64,000 nt of DNA. It comes from Lysobacter capsici (GTDB taxonomy: Bacteria > Pseudomonadota > Gammaproteobacteria > Xanthomonadales > Xanthomonadaceae). Made by a program: the position numbers and the translations under genes. The DNA lies in the NCBI RefSeq assembly GCF_018732085.1, contig NZ_CP076103.1, positions 4,650,001 to 4,714,000 of the forward strand, in the 5' to 3' direction. The stretch's first letter is position 1. Each line of letters starts with the position of its first letter. Under the pieces are notes generated by a model that did not search any database, was not told the DNA's origin, and was given only the letters and a program-made list of their open reading frames with translations. Shown here one piece after another: positions 43,472-52,277 of this stretch.

Positions 43472-43582
43472 CGTCATTCCCGCGAAGGCGGGCTCTGCTT
43501 TACTTCGGCGCAGCCGAACATCCAGGGCCTTTCGTGCGAGAACGTTTGAAGTCACTGGATTCCCGCTTTCGCGGGAATGACG
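43472..43582. repeat. 111-bp MITE-like element with inverted ends
   Basis: The ends are an imperfect ~21-bp inverted pair: CGTCATTCCCGCGAAGGCGG at the left and CCCGCTTTCGCGGGAATGAC (then G) at the right. The inside has no coding sequence. The ATTCCCGCGAAAGCGGGAAT core is a repeat widespread in beta- and gammaproteobacterial genomes. The 371-bp gap 43326-43696 otherwise holds a pyrimidine-rich, T-rich tract at about 43370-43470 and nothing else recognisable. Confidence 0.8.
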
Positions 43583-43696
43583 ATCTATAAAGATGATGCT
43601 GAAGCCTCTCGATGGTCGGCCTCTCCGAGGTAGCACTGAGCCTGCATTCGTGGGAACCGCAATCGCATCACTCTCGATCATTCCACCATCACCACA

Positions 43697-44134
43697 TCAC
43701 TCCGCACCCGCCTCCCACAACTCGATCAACCCGCCCTCCGGATCGAGCACATACCCGAACTTGCCCTGCTCGCTTTCCTCGTAGCGATCGAGCACTTGGC
43801 AGCCTTCTTCGCGCAGGGACTGCAAGGTCGCGGCCAGGTCGTCGACGCGGAAGTTGAGCATGTAGGGCTTGTCGCTGGGCTTGAAGTACTCGGTGGTTTC
43901 GGCGAACGGCGACCACACGGTGCAGGCCGCCTCGCCGGTGTCCTCACGCTTCCAGGCGAACATCGCGCCGCCCCAGCCCTGCCCGCCGATGTCCAGGTGA
44001 CGGGCGTACCAGGCCGACATGGCGGCCGGGTCGCGGGCCTTGAAGAACACGCCGCCCAGGCCATGCACGCGCGGCTTGCGTTGCTCGGTCGGCGCCGGCG
44101 ACGATGAGGTGTCGCCCTGCTCTTGCTCGGTCAT
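43697..44134 (-). CDS. VOC (glyoxalase/bleomycin resistance) superfamily protein
   Basis: A 145-residue protein with a ~22-residue polar N-terminal extension followed by one VOC domain: HGLGGVFFKARDPAAMSAWY, GGAMFAWKRE, PYMLNFRVDDLAATLQSLRE and FGYVLDPEGGLIELWE. The metal ligands of glyoxalase I are only partly matched (Glu in IELWE), so the reaction is not predictable; members include dioxygenases, resistance proteins and isomerases. The start at 44134 follows the helicase stop by 17 bases, so it is probably cotranscribed. Confidence 0.85.
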   Translation of the reverse strand: MTEQEQGDTSSSPAPTEQRKPRVHGLGGVFFKARDPAAMSAWYARHLDIGGQGWGGAMFAWKREDTGEAACTVWSPFAETTEYFKPSDKPYMLNFRVDDLAATLQSLREEGCQVLDRYEESEQGKFGYVLDPEGGLIELWEAGAE

Positions 44135-44151
44135 GGTCCTGCCCTCGCGGT

Positions 44152-46287
44152 CTATAGGTAGTAGTGGTCGTCGTCGGACGAGGCCGACGTGGCCGATTCT
44201 AGTACCAGCGGCTCGCCGGCGAAGAACCGGCCCACGTCCTCGACCTGGCGGGTGCGCGGCAGCGGCGGCAGCGAGTCGAGGAAGGTCTTGCCGTAGCTCT
44301 TGGACAGCAGGCGCGGGTCGCACAGGACCAGCACGCCGCGGTCGGTCTCGCTGCGGATCAGCCGGCCGGCGCCCTGCTTGAGCGCGATCACCGCCTGCGG
44401 CAGTTGTTCGTCGCGGAACGGGTTGCCGCCGCCGCGACGGATCGCGTCCAGGCGCGCTTCGAACACCGGGTCGTCGGGCGCGGCGAACGGCAGCTTGTCG
44501 ATCACCACCACGCTCAGCGCTTCGCCGGCCACGTCCACGCCTTCGCGGAAACTCGCCGCGCCGAGCAGCACGCCATTGCCCGAGGCGCGGAAGCGTTCGA
44601 GCAGCACGTGCCGCGGCGCCTCGCCCTGCACGAACAGCGGCCAGGGGCCGTCGCGCAGCAATTCGGCCGCCTCGCGCAAGGCGCGGTGCGAGGCGAACAG
44701 GACGAAGGCGCGGCCGCCGGAGGCTTCGAGCACCGGGCGCAGCCGATCGACCATGCTCTCGTTGTAATTGCGCACCATCGGATCGGGCAGGCCGCGCGGC
44801 AGGTACAGCAACGCCTGTTCGGCCCAGTCGAACGGGCTGGGCGCGAGCAGGGTCGTGGGTTCGACCAGGCCGAGCTTGGTCGCGTAATGCTCGAAGCGGC
44901 CGCCGACCGCGAGCGTGGCCGAGGTGAAGATCCAGGCCGCGCGCGAACGTTCGCGGTGCTCGGCCAGGGGCGCGGCGACATCCAGCGGCGTGCGCGCCAG
45001 ACGGAACCCGCGCGCGGTGAGTTCGTACCACAGCACGCTGGTGTCGGGCGCGGCGGAGGTTTGTTGGGCTTCGTCTTCGGCCGGTTCGTCGGCAACGGCC
45101 TCGACCGGTTCGGCGACCGGTTCGATCGCGACCGATCGCCGCGGCGGCGCGAAATCGTCGTCCTCATCGATCGGCTCGACCACGGCCGCGACCGGCGGCG
45201 GCCCGCCGCGCCAGCGCCGCAGCTTGGTCTGGAAATCCTTGGCGCGCGCGTGGCAGCTGTCGAAGCCCGGCGCGGCGCTACGCAACGGTTCCAGGGTCTT
45301 GTGCATCGTCCCCAACGCGGCATCGAGCGTATCGAACGCAGCCTCGACCGCCGGAACCTCGGCGGCGCGGCGACGGGTCGCGCGCACCGGCAGCTCGTCC
45401 ATCGCCGCGCGCAGGCCGCGCACCGCCTGTTCGAGATCGCGCGACGGCGTCTGCACGCTGGCCAGCGAACCGGTCACGCTCTTGCATTCGGCCAGCGCGT
45501 CGCGCGCCAGTTCGACCAGCGGCCGCGCGCTGATCGCTTCGCCGAAGAATTGCGAAGCCAGATCCGGCAGCTGATGCGCTTCGTCGACCACGAACGCCTG
45601 CGCGCCCGGCAGGATTTCGCCGAAGCCTTCCTGCTTCAGCGCCAGATCGGCCAGCAGCAGATGGTGATTGACCACCACCAGGTCGGCGGCCTGCGCGCGC
45701 TGGCGCGCCTGCACCACGAAGCAGTCGCCGAACATCGGGCACTCGCTGCCCAGGCAGTTTTCCGCGGTCGAGGTGACCATCGGCAGCAGCGGCGAGTCTT
45801 CCGGCAAACCGTCGAGCTCGGCCAGATCGCCCATGCGGGTGCGCCCGGACCAGCTGACGATGCGCTGGAACTGCGCGGCGTAATCGCGACTGGTGAAACG
45901 CGGCTCGCCCTTGGCCTGCTCGGTGCGGTACTTGCACAGATAATTGGCGCGGCCCTTCAGCAGCGCGGTCTTCAGGCCCACGCCGAGCGCGTCGCGCACG
46001 CGCGGCAGATCGCGGTGATACAGCTGATCCTGCAGCGCGCGGGTGCCGGTCGAAACGATGGTCTTGAGGCCCGACAGCAATGCAGGCACCAGGTAGGCGA
46101 AAGTCTTGCCGGTGCCGGTGCCGGCTTCGGCGAGCAGGGTCGAACGCGCTTCGAACGCGTCGGCGATCGCCACCGACAGGTCCTGTTGCGCGGGTCTCGG
46201 CGCGAACGCGGCGATGTTGCGCGCGAGATCGCCGCCTTCGCTCAGCGCGGCACGGGTGGCGACGCCGAGGCGGCTGGGTTGTGGCAT
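44152..46287 (-). CDS. DinG/YoaA family ATP-dependent DNA helicase
   Basis: A 711-residue XPD-like superfamily 2 helicase, 5'-3' by family. Walker A is GTGTGKT (56-62) and motif II is DEAH (235-238). Four Cys between motifs Ia and II (Cys118, Cys178, Cys183, Cys189) fit the iron-sulfur cluster ligands. The C-terminal helicase half has the late motifs GAASFREGVDVAGEALSVVV and QGAGRLIRSETDRGVL. Residues ~380-435 are an acidic, low-complexity insert (VEPIDEDDDFAPP, AEPVEAVADEPAEDEAQQ) not usual in E. coli YoaA. Role: helicase work at damaged or stalled DNA, by family. Possibly first in a unit with the VOC gene. Confidence 0.92.
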   Translation of the reverse strand: MPQPSRLGVATRAALSEGGDLARNIAAFAPRPAQQDLSVAIADAFEARSTLLAEAGTGTGKTFAYLVPALLSGLKTIVSTGTRALQDQLYHRDLPRVRDALGVGLKTALLKGRANYLCKYRTEQAKGEPRFTSRDYAAQFQRIVSWSGRTRMGDLAELDGLPEDSPLLPMVTSTAENCLGSECPMFGDCFVVQARQRAQAADLVVVNHHLLLADLALKQEGFGEILPGAQAFVVDEAHQLPDLASQFFGEAISARPLVELARDALAECKSVTGSLASVQTPSRDLEQAVRGLRAAMDELPVRATRRRAAEVPAVEAAFDTLDAALGTMHKTLEPLRSAAPGFDSCHARAKDFQTKLRRWRGGPPPVAAVVEPIDEDDDFAPPRRSVAIEPVAEPVEAVADEPAEDEAQQTSAAPDTSVLWYELTARGFRLARTPLDVAAPLAEHRERSRAAWIFTSATLAVGGRFEHYATKLGLVEPTTLLAPSPFDWAEQALLYLPRGLPDPMVRNYNESMVDRLRPVLEASGGRAFVLFASHRALREAAELLRDGPWPLFVQGEAPRHVLLERFRASGNGVLLGAASFREGVDVAGEALSVVVIDKLPFAAPDDPVFEARLDAIRRGGGNPFRDEQLPQAVIALKQGAGRLIRSETDRGVLVLCDPRLLSKSYGKTFLDSLPPLPRTRQVEDVGRFFAGEPLVLESATSASSDDDHYYL

Positions 46288-46294
46288 GCCGTCC

Positions 46295-46909
46295 TCAGTA
46301 ACGCGCCGGCGCGGCGACCGTGCAGGTGGCGATCTGCGCCTGGGCCTGCTTGGCCGATGCGGTCAGCTGGGTGCGCTGCGGGACCAGCGCGTCGTAATGG
46401 TCCTGGCGTTCGGCCAACTTCATCGCGGCGTTGACGCCGGACAGCTTGGCGCTGCGCACCTGCGCGATCGTGGTCCAGTTGCGACGGCACAGCGGCCCGA
46501 CCTTGGAACTCGAATCGAAGGCCTGCTGGGCGAAACGTTCGGCGTCGTCGAGGCGATGCAGCAGCAGCGCGGCTTCGGCGCGCTCCTGCAGCAGCGCCGG
46601 ATCGTTGGCGTTGAGCTGCAGGGCGTGGTCGAGCGCGGCGGCGGCTTCGGGGTATTTGCGCGCCTTTTCCAGTTGCGTCGCCTGCTGGCGCAGGTCCTCG
46701 ACCTGCGGGTCGCGGATCGGCTGCACGTCGAGTTCGCGCGATTCCAGGCCGCCGGCCGCGACCACCTTGGCCACCGCGGCTTCGCCGTTGAACGAGGCCT
46801 CGGCCAGCGCGGTGGGCTGCGGCGGCGCGACCGTGCAGGCGGCCAGCGCGGCCGTCACCATCAGGGCGGCGCATCGGGGGATGGCGCCTGCGAAAAAACT
46901 GCGCTTCAT
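46295..46909 (-). CDS. putative lipoprotein with TPR-like helices
   Basis: A 204-residue lipoprotein: signal peptide with a lipobox ending at Cys25 (AALAAC). The mature part has a Pro-rich start, then a helical region with TPR-like repeats (EKARKYPEAAAALDHALQLN, DPALLQERAEAALLLHRLDD) to about residue 130, and a helical tail with Lys/Gln/Ala repeats (QRTQLTASAKQAQAQ). No enzyme motif is seen. It starts 3 bases after the PBP1b stop, so it is coupled to mrcB and may be an accessory factor for the cell-wall synthase. This resembles LpoB in position and location but not in sequence. Confidence 0.8.
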   Translation of the reverse strand: MKRSFFAGAIPRCAALMVTAALAACTVAPPQPTALAEASFNGEAAVAKVVAAGGLESRELDVQPIRDPQVEDLRQQATQLEKARKYPEAAAALDHALQLNANDPALLQERAEAALLLHRLDDAERFAQQAFDSSSKVGPLCRRNWTTIAQVRSAKLSGVNAAMKLAERQDHYDALVPQRTQLTASAKQAQAQIATCTVAAPARY

Positions 46910-46912
46910 GGA

Positions 46913-49369
46913 TTACTGCTCCGGGGACGGGGGATTGGGCGCCGGCTCGCGCGCAGGTTCGTCCTTGTCCTTGCCGATGCCGAACCACTCGCGCCAACCG
47001 CCGCCGCTGGATTCCTCGGTTTCGGGCTGCGGCGCCGGGCACGGCGCGTACTGCGGCGCGAAACCGGCCACGAACGGGAAGCGGCGCGCACCGGCGCAGC
47101 TCGCGTCGGTGGTGTTGGTGCCGACCACCGACTGCCAGTCCAGGCCCTTGTCGGTGACTTTCAACGGCGCGCTGGGCAGGCGCGAGAAGATCGACGACCA
47201 CACCCGCATCGCGCCGGTGGCGCCGTACAGGCCGGTGGTCTGGTTCTGGTCGTTGCCGACCCAGATCACCGCCAGATGATCGCCGGTCCAGCCGGCGAAC
47301 CAGCTGTCGCGGCCGTCGTTGCTGGTGCCGGTCTTGCCGGCCGGGGCCAGCCGGCCCAGGCCATCGCCGACCAGCTGGCGGCCGGTGCCGTTGGTGATCG
47401 CCTGCTGCAGCGCGATGGTGATCAGGCGCGCGGCGATCGCGTCGCCCTCCTGCGCCGGCGCGGGTTCCTTGTCGTAGCGCTTGACCGCCTTGCCGTTGGC
47501 GTCGAGCACGCCGCGCACCGCGTGCAGCGGCTGGATTTCGCCGCCCGAGGCGAGGAACTGGTACAGCTGCGCCATCGCGTAGGGGCTTTGATCGACCGCG
47601 CCGAGGATCAGCGACGGGTTGTTGTCCGGCGCCTCGATCCCGGCCAGGGTCTTGATCAGCGCCGAGATGCGCTCGGGCGCGACCTGCATGCCGATGCGCA
47701 CCGTGGCCTGGTTGTAGGACATCGCCAGCGCATCGACCATCCGCACCATGCCGTGGCTGCGGCCGTCGGAGTTGCCCGGGTTCCAGTTGCGGCCGCGGCC
47801 GAGCTTGACCGTGACCGGCGAATCGTCGATCCACGAGCTGAGGTTGAACTCGCCCGGCTGCGCCAACGCCAGCAGGTACACGAACGGCTTGAGCAGCGAA
47901 CCCACCGGCCGCTGCGCTTCGACCGCGCGGTTGAAGCCGTGCTGGGTGAACTCGCGGCTGCCGACCACGGCGAGCACTTCGCCGTTGTGCACGTCGGTGA
48001 CCACCAGACCCGCCTGCAACGGCGGCCGGCGCTTGTTGTCCAGGCCCTTGAGCGTGCGCGCGACCGCGCCCTCGGCCTGCGCCTGCGCCGACGGCGACAT
48101 CCCGCTCATGACGCTCAGGCCGGCGCCGGCCAGCGCATCGGCCGGGTAGTCGCGGGCCAGCTGGCGGCGGATCAGGTCGACATAGGCCGGGAACCGGTTG
48201 GCGGCGATGTTGCCGGGATTGGCGGTGATCTCCAGCGGCGCCTTGATCGCGCGGTCGTGTTCTTCGGGCTTGATCAGGCCGGTCTCGAGCATCTCGCCGA
48301 GCACGAAGTTGCGCCGCCCCAGCGCGCGCTCGGGATTGCGCCGCGGATCGTAGTACGACGGGCCGCGCACGATGCCGATCAGCAACGCGATCTGCTCGGT
48401 GTTGAGATCGCGCAGGTCGCGGCCGAACCAGAACTCGGACGCGGCCGACACGCCGTGGATCGCCTGCGAGCCGCGCTGGCCCAGATAGACCTGGTTGAAA
48501 TAGGCCTCGAGGATCGTGCGCTTGTCGTAGCGCGCCTCGATCAACAGCGCGTAGATGATTTCCTTGCCCTTGCGGGTCAGGGTCTGTTCCTGGCCGATGC
48601 CGAGCAGGCCGCTGCGCGCGAGCTGCTGGGTCAGGGTGCTGGCGCCCTGCTTGGCGCGGCCGGCGGCGACGTTCTTGAACGCGGCGCGGATCATGCCGGT
48701 GATGTCGATGCCGATGTGGCTGTTGAAATCGCGATCCTCGACCGCCTGCAGGCCGGTGACCAACAGCTCGGGCACCTCTTCAATACGAACCAGCCGCCGC
48801 TCTTCCTGCTTCTGCCCGTACAAGGTGGCGATGCGCGCCGGGTCCAGGCGCGCGACCTTGAGCGCCTTCTTCGAGGTCAAATCGCGCAGGCTGGCGACGC
48901 GGCCGCCGGACACCACCACTTCGATCCGGCGCGGCTGCACGGTGCCGTCGACATCGTTGAAGCCGCGGCTGGCCACGGTGAAACGGCCGCCGTCGCGGGC
49001 GTAGGTGCCCGGGCGTTCGCCGCCGTCTTCGCGATAGGAGGCCGCGTCGAGTTCGGTCTTCAGCGTCGCCGGGTCCAGCGCCAGGCCCGGCGCGAGTTCC
49101 AGCGGCCGGCCGTAGACCCGGGTCGGCAGCTGCCATTGCAACTGGCCGAAGCGTTCGCCGACTTCGTGATTGAGGTAGAGCGTGTAGGGAATCAGGAACC
49201 CCAGCCCCAGGCCGATCGCGGCCAGGGCCCAGGTCACCAGACGGCGGCGCCAGGTCGGCGCCGGGGCGCGGTCATCGCGGTCGTCGTCGCGTTCGTCTTC
49301 GTCGTAATCGATTCGGGCCACGGATCTGCAACACAGGGAGTCGCGGGCAAGTCTAGCGCAGGCGTCCAT
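46913..49369 (-). CDS. mrcB: penicillin-binding protein 1b (bifunctional peptidoglycan synthase)
   Basis: An ~818-residue class A PBP. It has a charged cytoplasmic N-terminus (DEDERDDDRDDR), a membrane helix (~46-66), a UB2H-like domain (~80-165), and a glycosyltransferase domain with catalytic Glu211 in EDRDFNSHIGID and QGASTLTQQLARS. The transpeptidase domain has Ser491 of SLLK, SYN (MSYNQATVRIG) and KTGTS. The YD[DE] pattern and UB2H place it as PBP1b rather than PBP1a. The C-terminus has a Glu/Pro-rich tail. The start is uncertain: an in-frame GTG at 49321 (VARIDYDEDER) gives a more usual N-terminus, and neither site has a strong ribosome site. Confidence 0.94.
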   Translation of the reverse strand: MDACARLARDSLCCRSVARIDYDEDERDDDRDDRAPAPTWRRRLVTWALAAIGLGLGFLIPYTLYLNHEVGERFGQLQWQLPTRVYGRPLELAPGLALDPATLKTELDAASYREDGGERPGTYARDGGRFTVASRGFNDVDGTVQPRRIEVVVSGGRVASLRDLTSKKALKVARLDPARIATLYGQKQEERRLVRIEEVPELLVTGLQAVEDRDFNSHIGIDITGMIRAAFKNVAAGRAKQGASTLTQQLARSGLLGIGQEQTLTRKGKEIIYALLIEARYDKRTILEAYFNQVYLGQRGSQAIHGVSAASEFWFGRDLRDLNTEQIALLIGIVRGPSYYDPRRNPERALGRRNFVLGEMLETGLIKPEEHDRAIKAPLEITANPGNIAANRFPAYVDLIRRQLARDYPADALAGAGLSVMSGMSPSAQAQAEGAVARTLKGLDNKRRPPLQAGLVVTDVHNGEVLAVVGSREFTQHGFNRAVEAQRPVGSLLKPFVYLLALAQPGEFNLSSWIDDSPVTVKLGRGRNWNPGNSDGRSHGMVRMVDALAMSYNQATVRIGMQVAPERISALIKTLAGIEAPDNNPSLILGAVDQSPYAMAQLYQFLASGGEIQPLHAVRGVLDANGKAVKRYDKEPAPAQEGDAIAARLITIALQQAITNGTGRQLVGDGLGRLAPAGKTGTSNDGRDSWFAGWTGDHLAVIWVGNDQNQTTGLYGATGAMRVWSSIFSRLPSAPLKVTDKGLDWQSVVGTNTTDASCAGARRFPFVAGFAPQYAPCPAPQPETEESSGGGWREWFGIGKDKDEPAREPAPNPPSPEQ

Positions 49370-49514
49370 GGCCCGTGCCCGGGCCGGATGGCAGGGGCAT
49401 GACGCATTCAGACCATGTGAATAAGCGGTGGTTCAGGGATTTGGGGCTTGGGTCGGGTGGAATCGTGGCGATCCAGGCGATGCGCGCGCTCCAAGAACCG
49501 AGCCGCGTGCCGCG

Positions 49515-49833
49515 AGGTTTTTTGTGGGAGGGGCTTTAGCCCCGATGCTTTTCGATCAGATCAAGTTGTTGTTTTGACCTGGAGCGGTTTTGCCTGAGAC
49601 CGGTTTGCCTGGCTATCTGAGCCAAAAGCGTCGGGGCTTAAGCCCCTCCCACAACAGCATGAGCCTGGGGCCTGGCCGATGCCATGAGGTCTTTTGTGGG
49701 AGGGGCTTCAGCCCCGATGCTTTTCGATCAGCGCGAGGGGTTAGTTCGGGCTTGAGCGGTTTTTCATTGATGCCGGTTGCGCCGCTATCTGAGACAAGGG
49801 CGTCGGGGCTGAAGCCCCTCCCACAAGAGCGCC
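49515..49833. repeat. two 172-bp-spaced hairpin pairs of family A
   Basis: The 518-bp gap 49370-49887 has no gene. Direct copies start at 49524 and 49696 (172-bp period); each is followed about 70-80 bases later by an inverted copy, at 49624-49654 and 49799-49830. Both units share spacer features (GAGCGGTTTT, a CCGGTT, CTATCTGAG). In the first unit the centre is CTTTAG (inverted copy CTTAAG) and in the second CTTCAG (inverted copy CTGAAG), so each pair keeps its own centre. Confidence 0.88.
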
Positions 49834-49887
49834 CCGACAAAAGCCTGCGCACGGGGTTTCGCTTTGGAAGGCTGTGTGGGCAGTGGG

Positions 49888-50844
49888 TCAGTCCACTTCC
49901 AGCGGCATCGGCCCGTCCCGCCCGCGCAGGCCATCGCGCAGGCCGCGCAGCATCGCCTTGAGATAGGCCCGCCGCGGTTTGAGGAACACGGCGGTGCCGA
50001 CGAACTTGAGCAGCAGCCGCGGCAAATCCTGCGCGGCCCAGCGCCGCGGCACTTCAGCGCGGCGGTACAGGGCGATGCGGTTGCGCATCATGTAGTACAG
50101 CCGGGTCGGGCTGTGGACCACGGTGCGGTAGGGAATCAGCCGCGAGACCTGCTCCAGCTCGCCGATCCGGTGCTGCATGCCGGCATCGCAGATGCCGTAC
50201 AGGCGATAGCCATGGTGCTTGGCCCGCGAACTCCATTCGATGTCGACGTTGTCGATGAACAAGCCTTCGTCCATGCCGCCGACGGTGTCCAGCACCTCCA
50301 GCGGCAGCAGCGTGCCCGAGGTGATCAGGAAATCGCAGTCGATCGCCTGGCCCGGCCCGCCGTACAGCTTGCGGTTGAGCGGAAAGGCGATCCGCACGAA
50401 CGGCGCGACCGCGCCGGTGCGCTGGTCGCGAAACTGCGGCCCGACCGCGGCGACCGGATGCTGCGCCTGCAACTGGCGCAGATGGCGCTGCAACACCGCG
50501 ACCATGTCCGCATCGACGATGCTGTCCTGGTCCATCAACAGCAGTTGCGCGAAACCGGCCGCGCGCGCGGCGCGCGCGGCGTGATTGATCGCGCTGCCCA
50601 GGCCGACGTTGCGGTCGCTGCGGAACACCTCCACGCCCTGCCCGCGCAGCCGCTGGAAATACGCGTCGAGCGCCTCGCCGGGACTGGCGTTGTCGAAGAT
50701 CCGCACCCGCCCGACCTGCGGCCGGATCGCGGCGACGACCTGATCGAGCAGTTCGATCTGCGGGTGGTAGGTGACGATCGCGGCGCAGACGTCCGTGGCT
50801 GGGACCGGCGACGGCGCGGCGACAGCCGGCAATACGGGCTGCAT
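49888..50844 (-). CDS. GT2 family glycosyltransferase, rhamnosyltransferase-like
   Basis: A 318-residue inverting glycosyltransferase, GT-A fold. After a Pro/Ala-rich start it shows AAIVTYHPQIELLDQVVAAI, RIFDNAS, FRSDRNVGLGSAINHAARAA, the metal-binding DQDS in LLLMDQDSIVD, and TVGGMDEGLFIDNVDIEWSS RA with the HHGYRL block. This layout matches the rhamnosyltransferase branch used for O-antigen or exopolysaccharide. The start at 50844 lies 1 base after the stop of the upstream glycosyltransferase (TGACATG), so the two are coupled. No other polysaccharide genes are in the window. Confidence 0.88.
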   Translation of the reverse strand: MQPVLPAVAAPSPVPATDVCAAIVTYHPQIELLDQVVAAIRPQVGRVRIFDNASPGEALDAYFQRLRGQGVEVFRSDRNVGLGSAINHAARAARAAGFAQLLLMDQDSIVDADMVAVLQRHLRQLQAQHPVAAVGPQFRDQRTGAVAPFVRIAFPLNRKLYGGPGQAIDCDFLITSGTLLPLEVLDTVGGMDEGLFIDNVDIEWSSRAKHHGYRLYGICDAGMQHRIGELEQVSRLIPYRTVVHSPTRLYYMMRNRIALYRRAEVPRRWAAQDLPRLLLKFVGTAVFLKPRRAYLKAMLRGLRDGLRGRDGPMPLEVD

Positions 50845-50845
50845 G

Positions 50846-51877
50846 TCAGCGCAGCCCCAGCAGGTCGCAGACCATCGAACGCAGACCGGCGGAATGATCG
50901 AGATAACGGCCCTGGCGCCATTCCTCGCGCACCAGCGGCCAGCGCCGGGCGAAGTTCGCCGGCAGGTCCAGGCGCAGGCGCAGATGGGCGATGCGCGCAT
51001 CGATCGCGGCACGCTTGGCCGCGCCCACGTCCACGTCCAGGCCGCGACGCTGCAGATGCTCGCGCAGCGAGTCGAGCTTGGCGATCATGGCCTGCATGTG
51101 TTCGCGCCGTTGCCGGCCGCCGCCGAGCCGCTCGATCAGGCTGCGCCGACGCGCGCCGATCTGGTTGCCGCCGTGCTGGCGGTAGCCCATCGTCGGCGCC
51201 TGCACGCAATCGATCTCGCCGGTCGCGGCCGCGATCAGCGCCAGCCATTCGTCGTGGACCCAGGCGCTGCGTTCCAGCTCGGGGTGTTCGATGTCGGGAA
51301 TCGGCAACGCCTGCGCCAGCACCTCGCGGCGCAGCGCGGTGGTCGCGCCGGTCACGATGTTGCGCCGGACCAGCACCTCGAAGCCGCGGCCGGCATGGAT
51401 CGCGGCCAGTTCGGCGGCGCTCACTTCCAGGGTCTGGAACATGCGCCGGCCCAGGTCGCGGCCGTCGCCGTCGATCAGCCGCGAGTCGCTGTGCAGCAGG
51501 TTAAGGCGCGGCCGGGCGCGGAATTGTTCGAGGTAATCGGCGAGCTTGTCCGGATACCAGACATCGTCCTGATCGCACAGGAACACGATGGCTTCCTCGG
51601 CGCGGCGCAAGGCAGCCTCGAAATTGCGCAGATAGCCCAGATTGCGCGGATTGCGCTGCAGGTCCACGGCGATGCCGCGCGCCCGCGCGCGTTCGGCGAA
51701 GGCTTCCAGCAGCGCCCAGGTATTGTCGCTGGAGGCGTCGTCGGCGATCACGATGCGCTGCGGCGCCAGGGTCTGCGCGAGCAGGCTGTCGAGTTGCTGC
51801 GGCAGGTAGCGCGCGCCGTTGTAGGTGCACAGCACCACCGCCACCGTGTCCGGCGCCGGGCTCAGGTTCAACGCCAT
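50846..51877 (-). CDS. GT2 family glycosyltransferase
   Basis: A 343-residue GT-A glycosyltransferase. The N-terminal nucleotide-sugar domain reads VAVVLCTYNGARYLPQQLDS, VIADDASSDNTWALL and FLCDQDDVWYPDKLADYLEQ (DQDD metal site). The acceptor part includes VTGATTALRREVL and AWVHDEWLALIAAATG, then QHGGNQIGARRRSL; the last ~90 residues are helical. This is the form seen in O-antigen-type glycosyltransferases. First gene of a coupled pair; the 400-bp upstream gap ends at the terminator of the secreted protein gene. The sugars transferred are unknown. Confidence 0.88.
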   Translation of the reverse strand: MALNLSPAPDTVAVVLCTYNGARYLPQQLDSLLAQTLAPQRIVIADDASSDNTWALLEAFAERARARGIAVDLQRNPRNLGYLRNFEAALRRAEEAIVFLCDQDDVWYPDKLADYLEQFRARPRLNLLHSDSRLIDGDGRDLGRRMFQTLEVSAAELAAIHAGRGFEVLVRRNIVTGATTALRREVLAQALPIPDIEHPELERSAWVHDEWLALIAAATGEIDCVQAPTMGYRQHGGNQIGARRRSLIERLGGGRQRREHMQAMIAKLDSLREHLQRRGLDVDVGAAKRAAIDARIAHLRLRLDLPANFARRWPLVREEWRQGRYLDHSAGLRSMVCDLLGLR

Positions 51878-52133
51878 GCGCGCTCCGGCGGCGCGGCGAA
51901 CGGGCGCGGCGCAACGCGAACAGCAGGCAGGGCGGAGATCGGGTCGAAAGGCACCGGGGCGGTCTGACGGCGGAAACGGCCGGCATTATCGCCCAGCGCC
52001 GCGTCGGCGGGAGCGGCGGCGCTGAACGGTCGCCAGCGGTCGATCCGAGGCCGGCGCGATGCGACGGCCATCGCGTTCGCGGTATCCGGCCCGGCCGGGC
52101 CGCGGAACCCACGCGCGGGCCGGCGTGGGAGGC

Positions 52134-52182
52134 CAACAAAAAACCCCGAATAGAAAGCCCCCGATCGATGGATCGGGGGCCT
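52134..52182 (-). terminator. rho-independent terminator of the secreted-protein gene
   Basis: A 10-bp perfect stem GCCCCCGATC (52157-52166) / GATCGGGGGC (52171-52180) has a GATG loop. On the minus strand it is followed by TTTC and, a few bases on, GGGGTTTTTT. It sits ~95 bases after the stop at 52278 on that strand. The rest of the 51878-52277 gap shows nothing recognisable. Confidence 0.75.
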
Positions 52183-52277
52183 GCCGCGAAACTGATCGCG
52201 CGGCCCGGATCAGCGATGCAGCGCGATCGCAGCGGGAAGCATCGAAACCTCGGCGCGTCCCGCGTGGCGTTGCGCGG

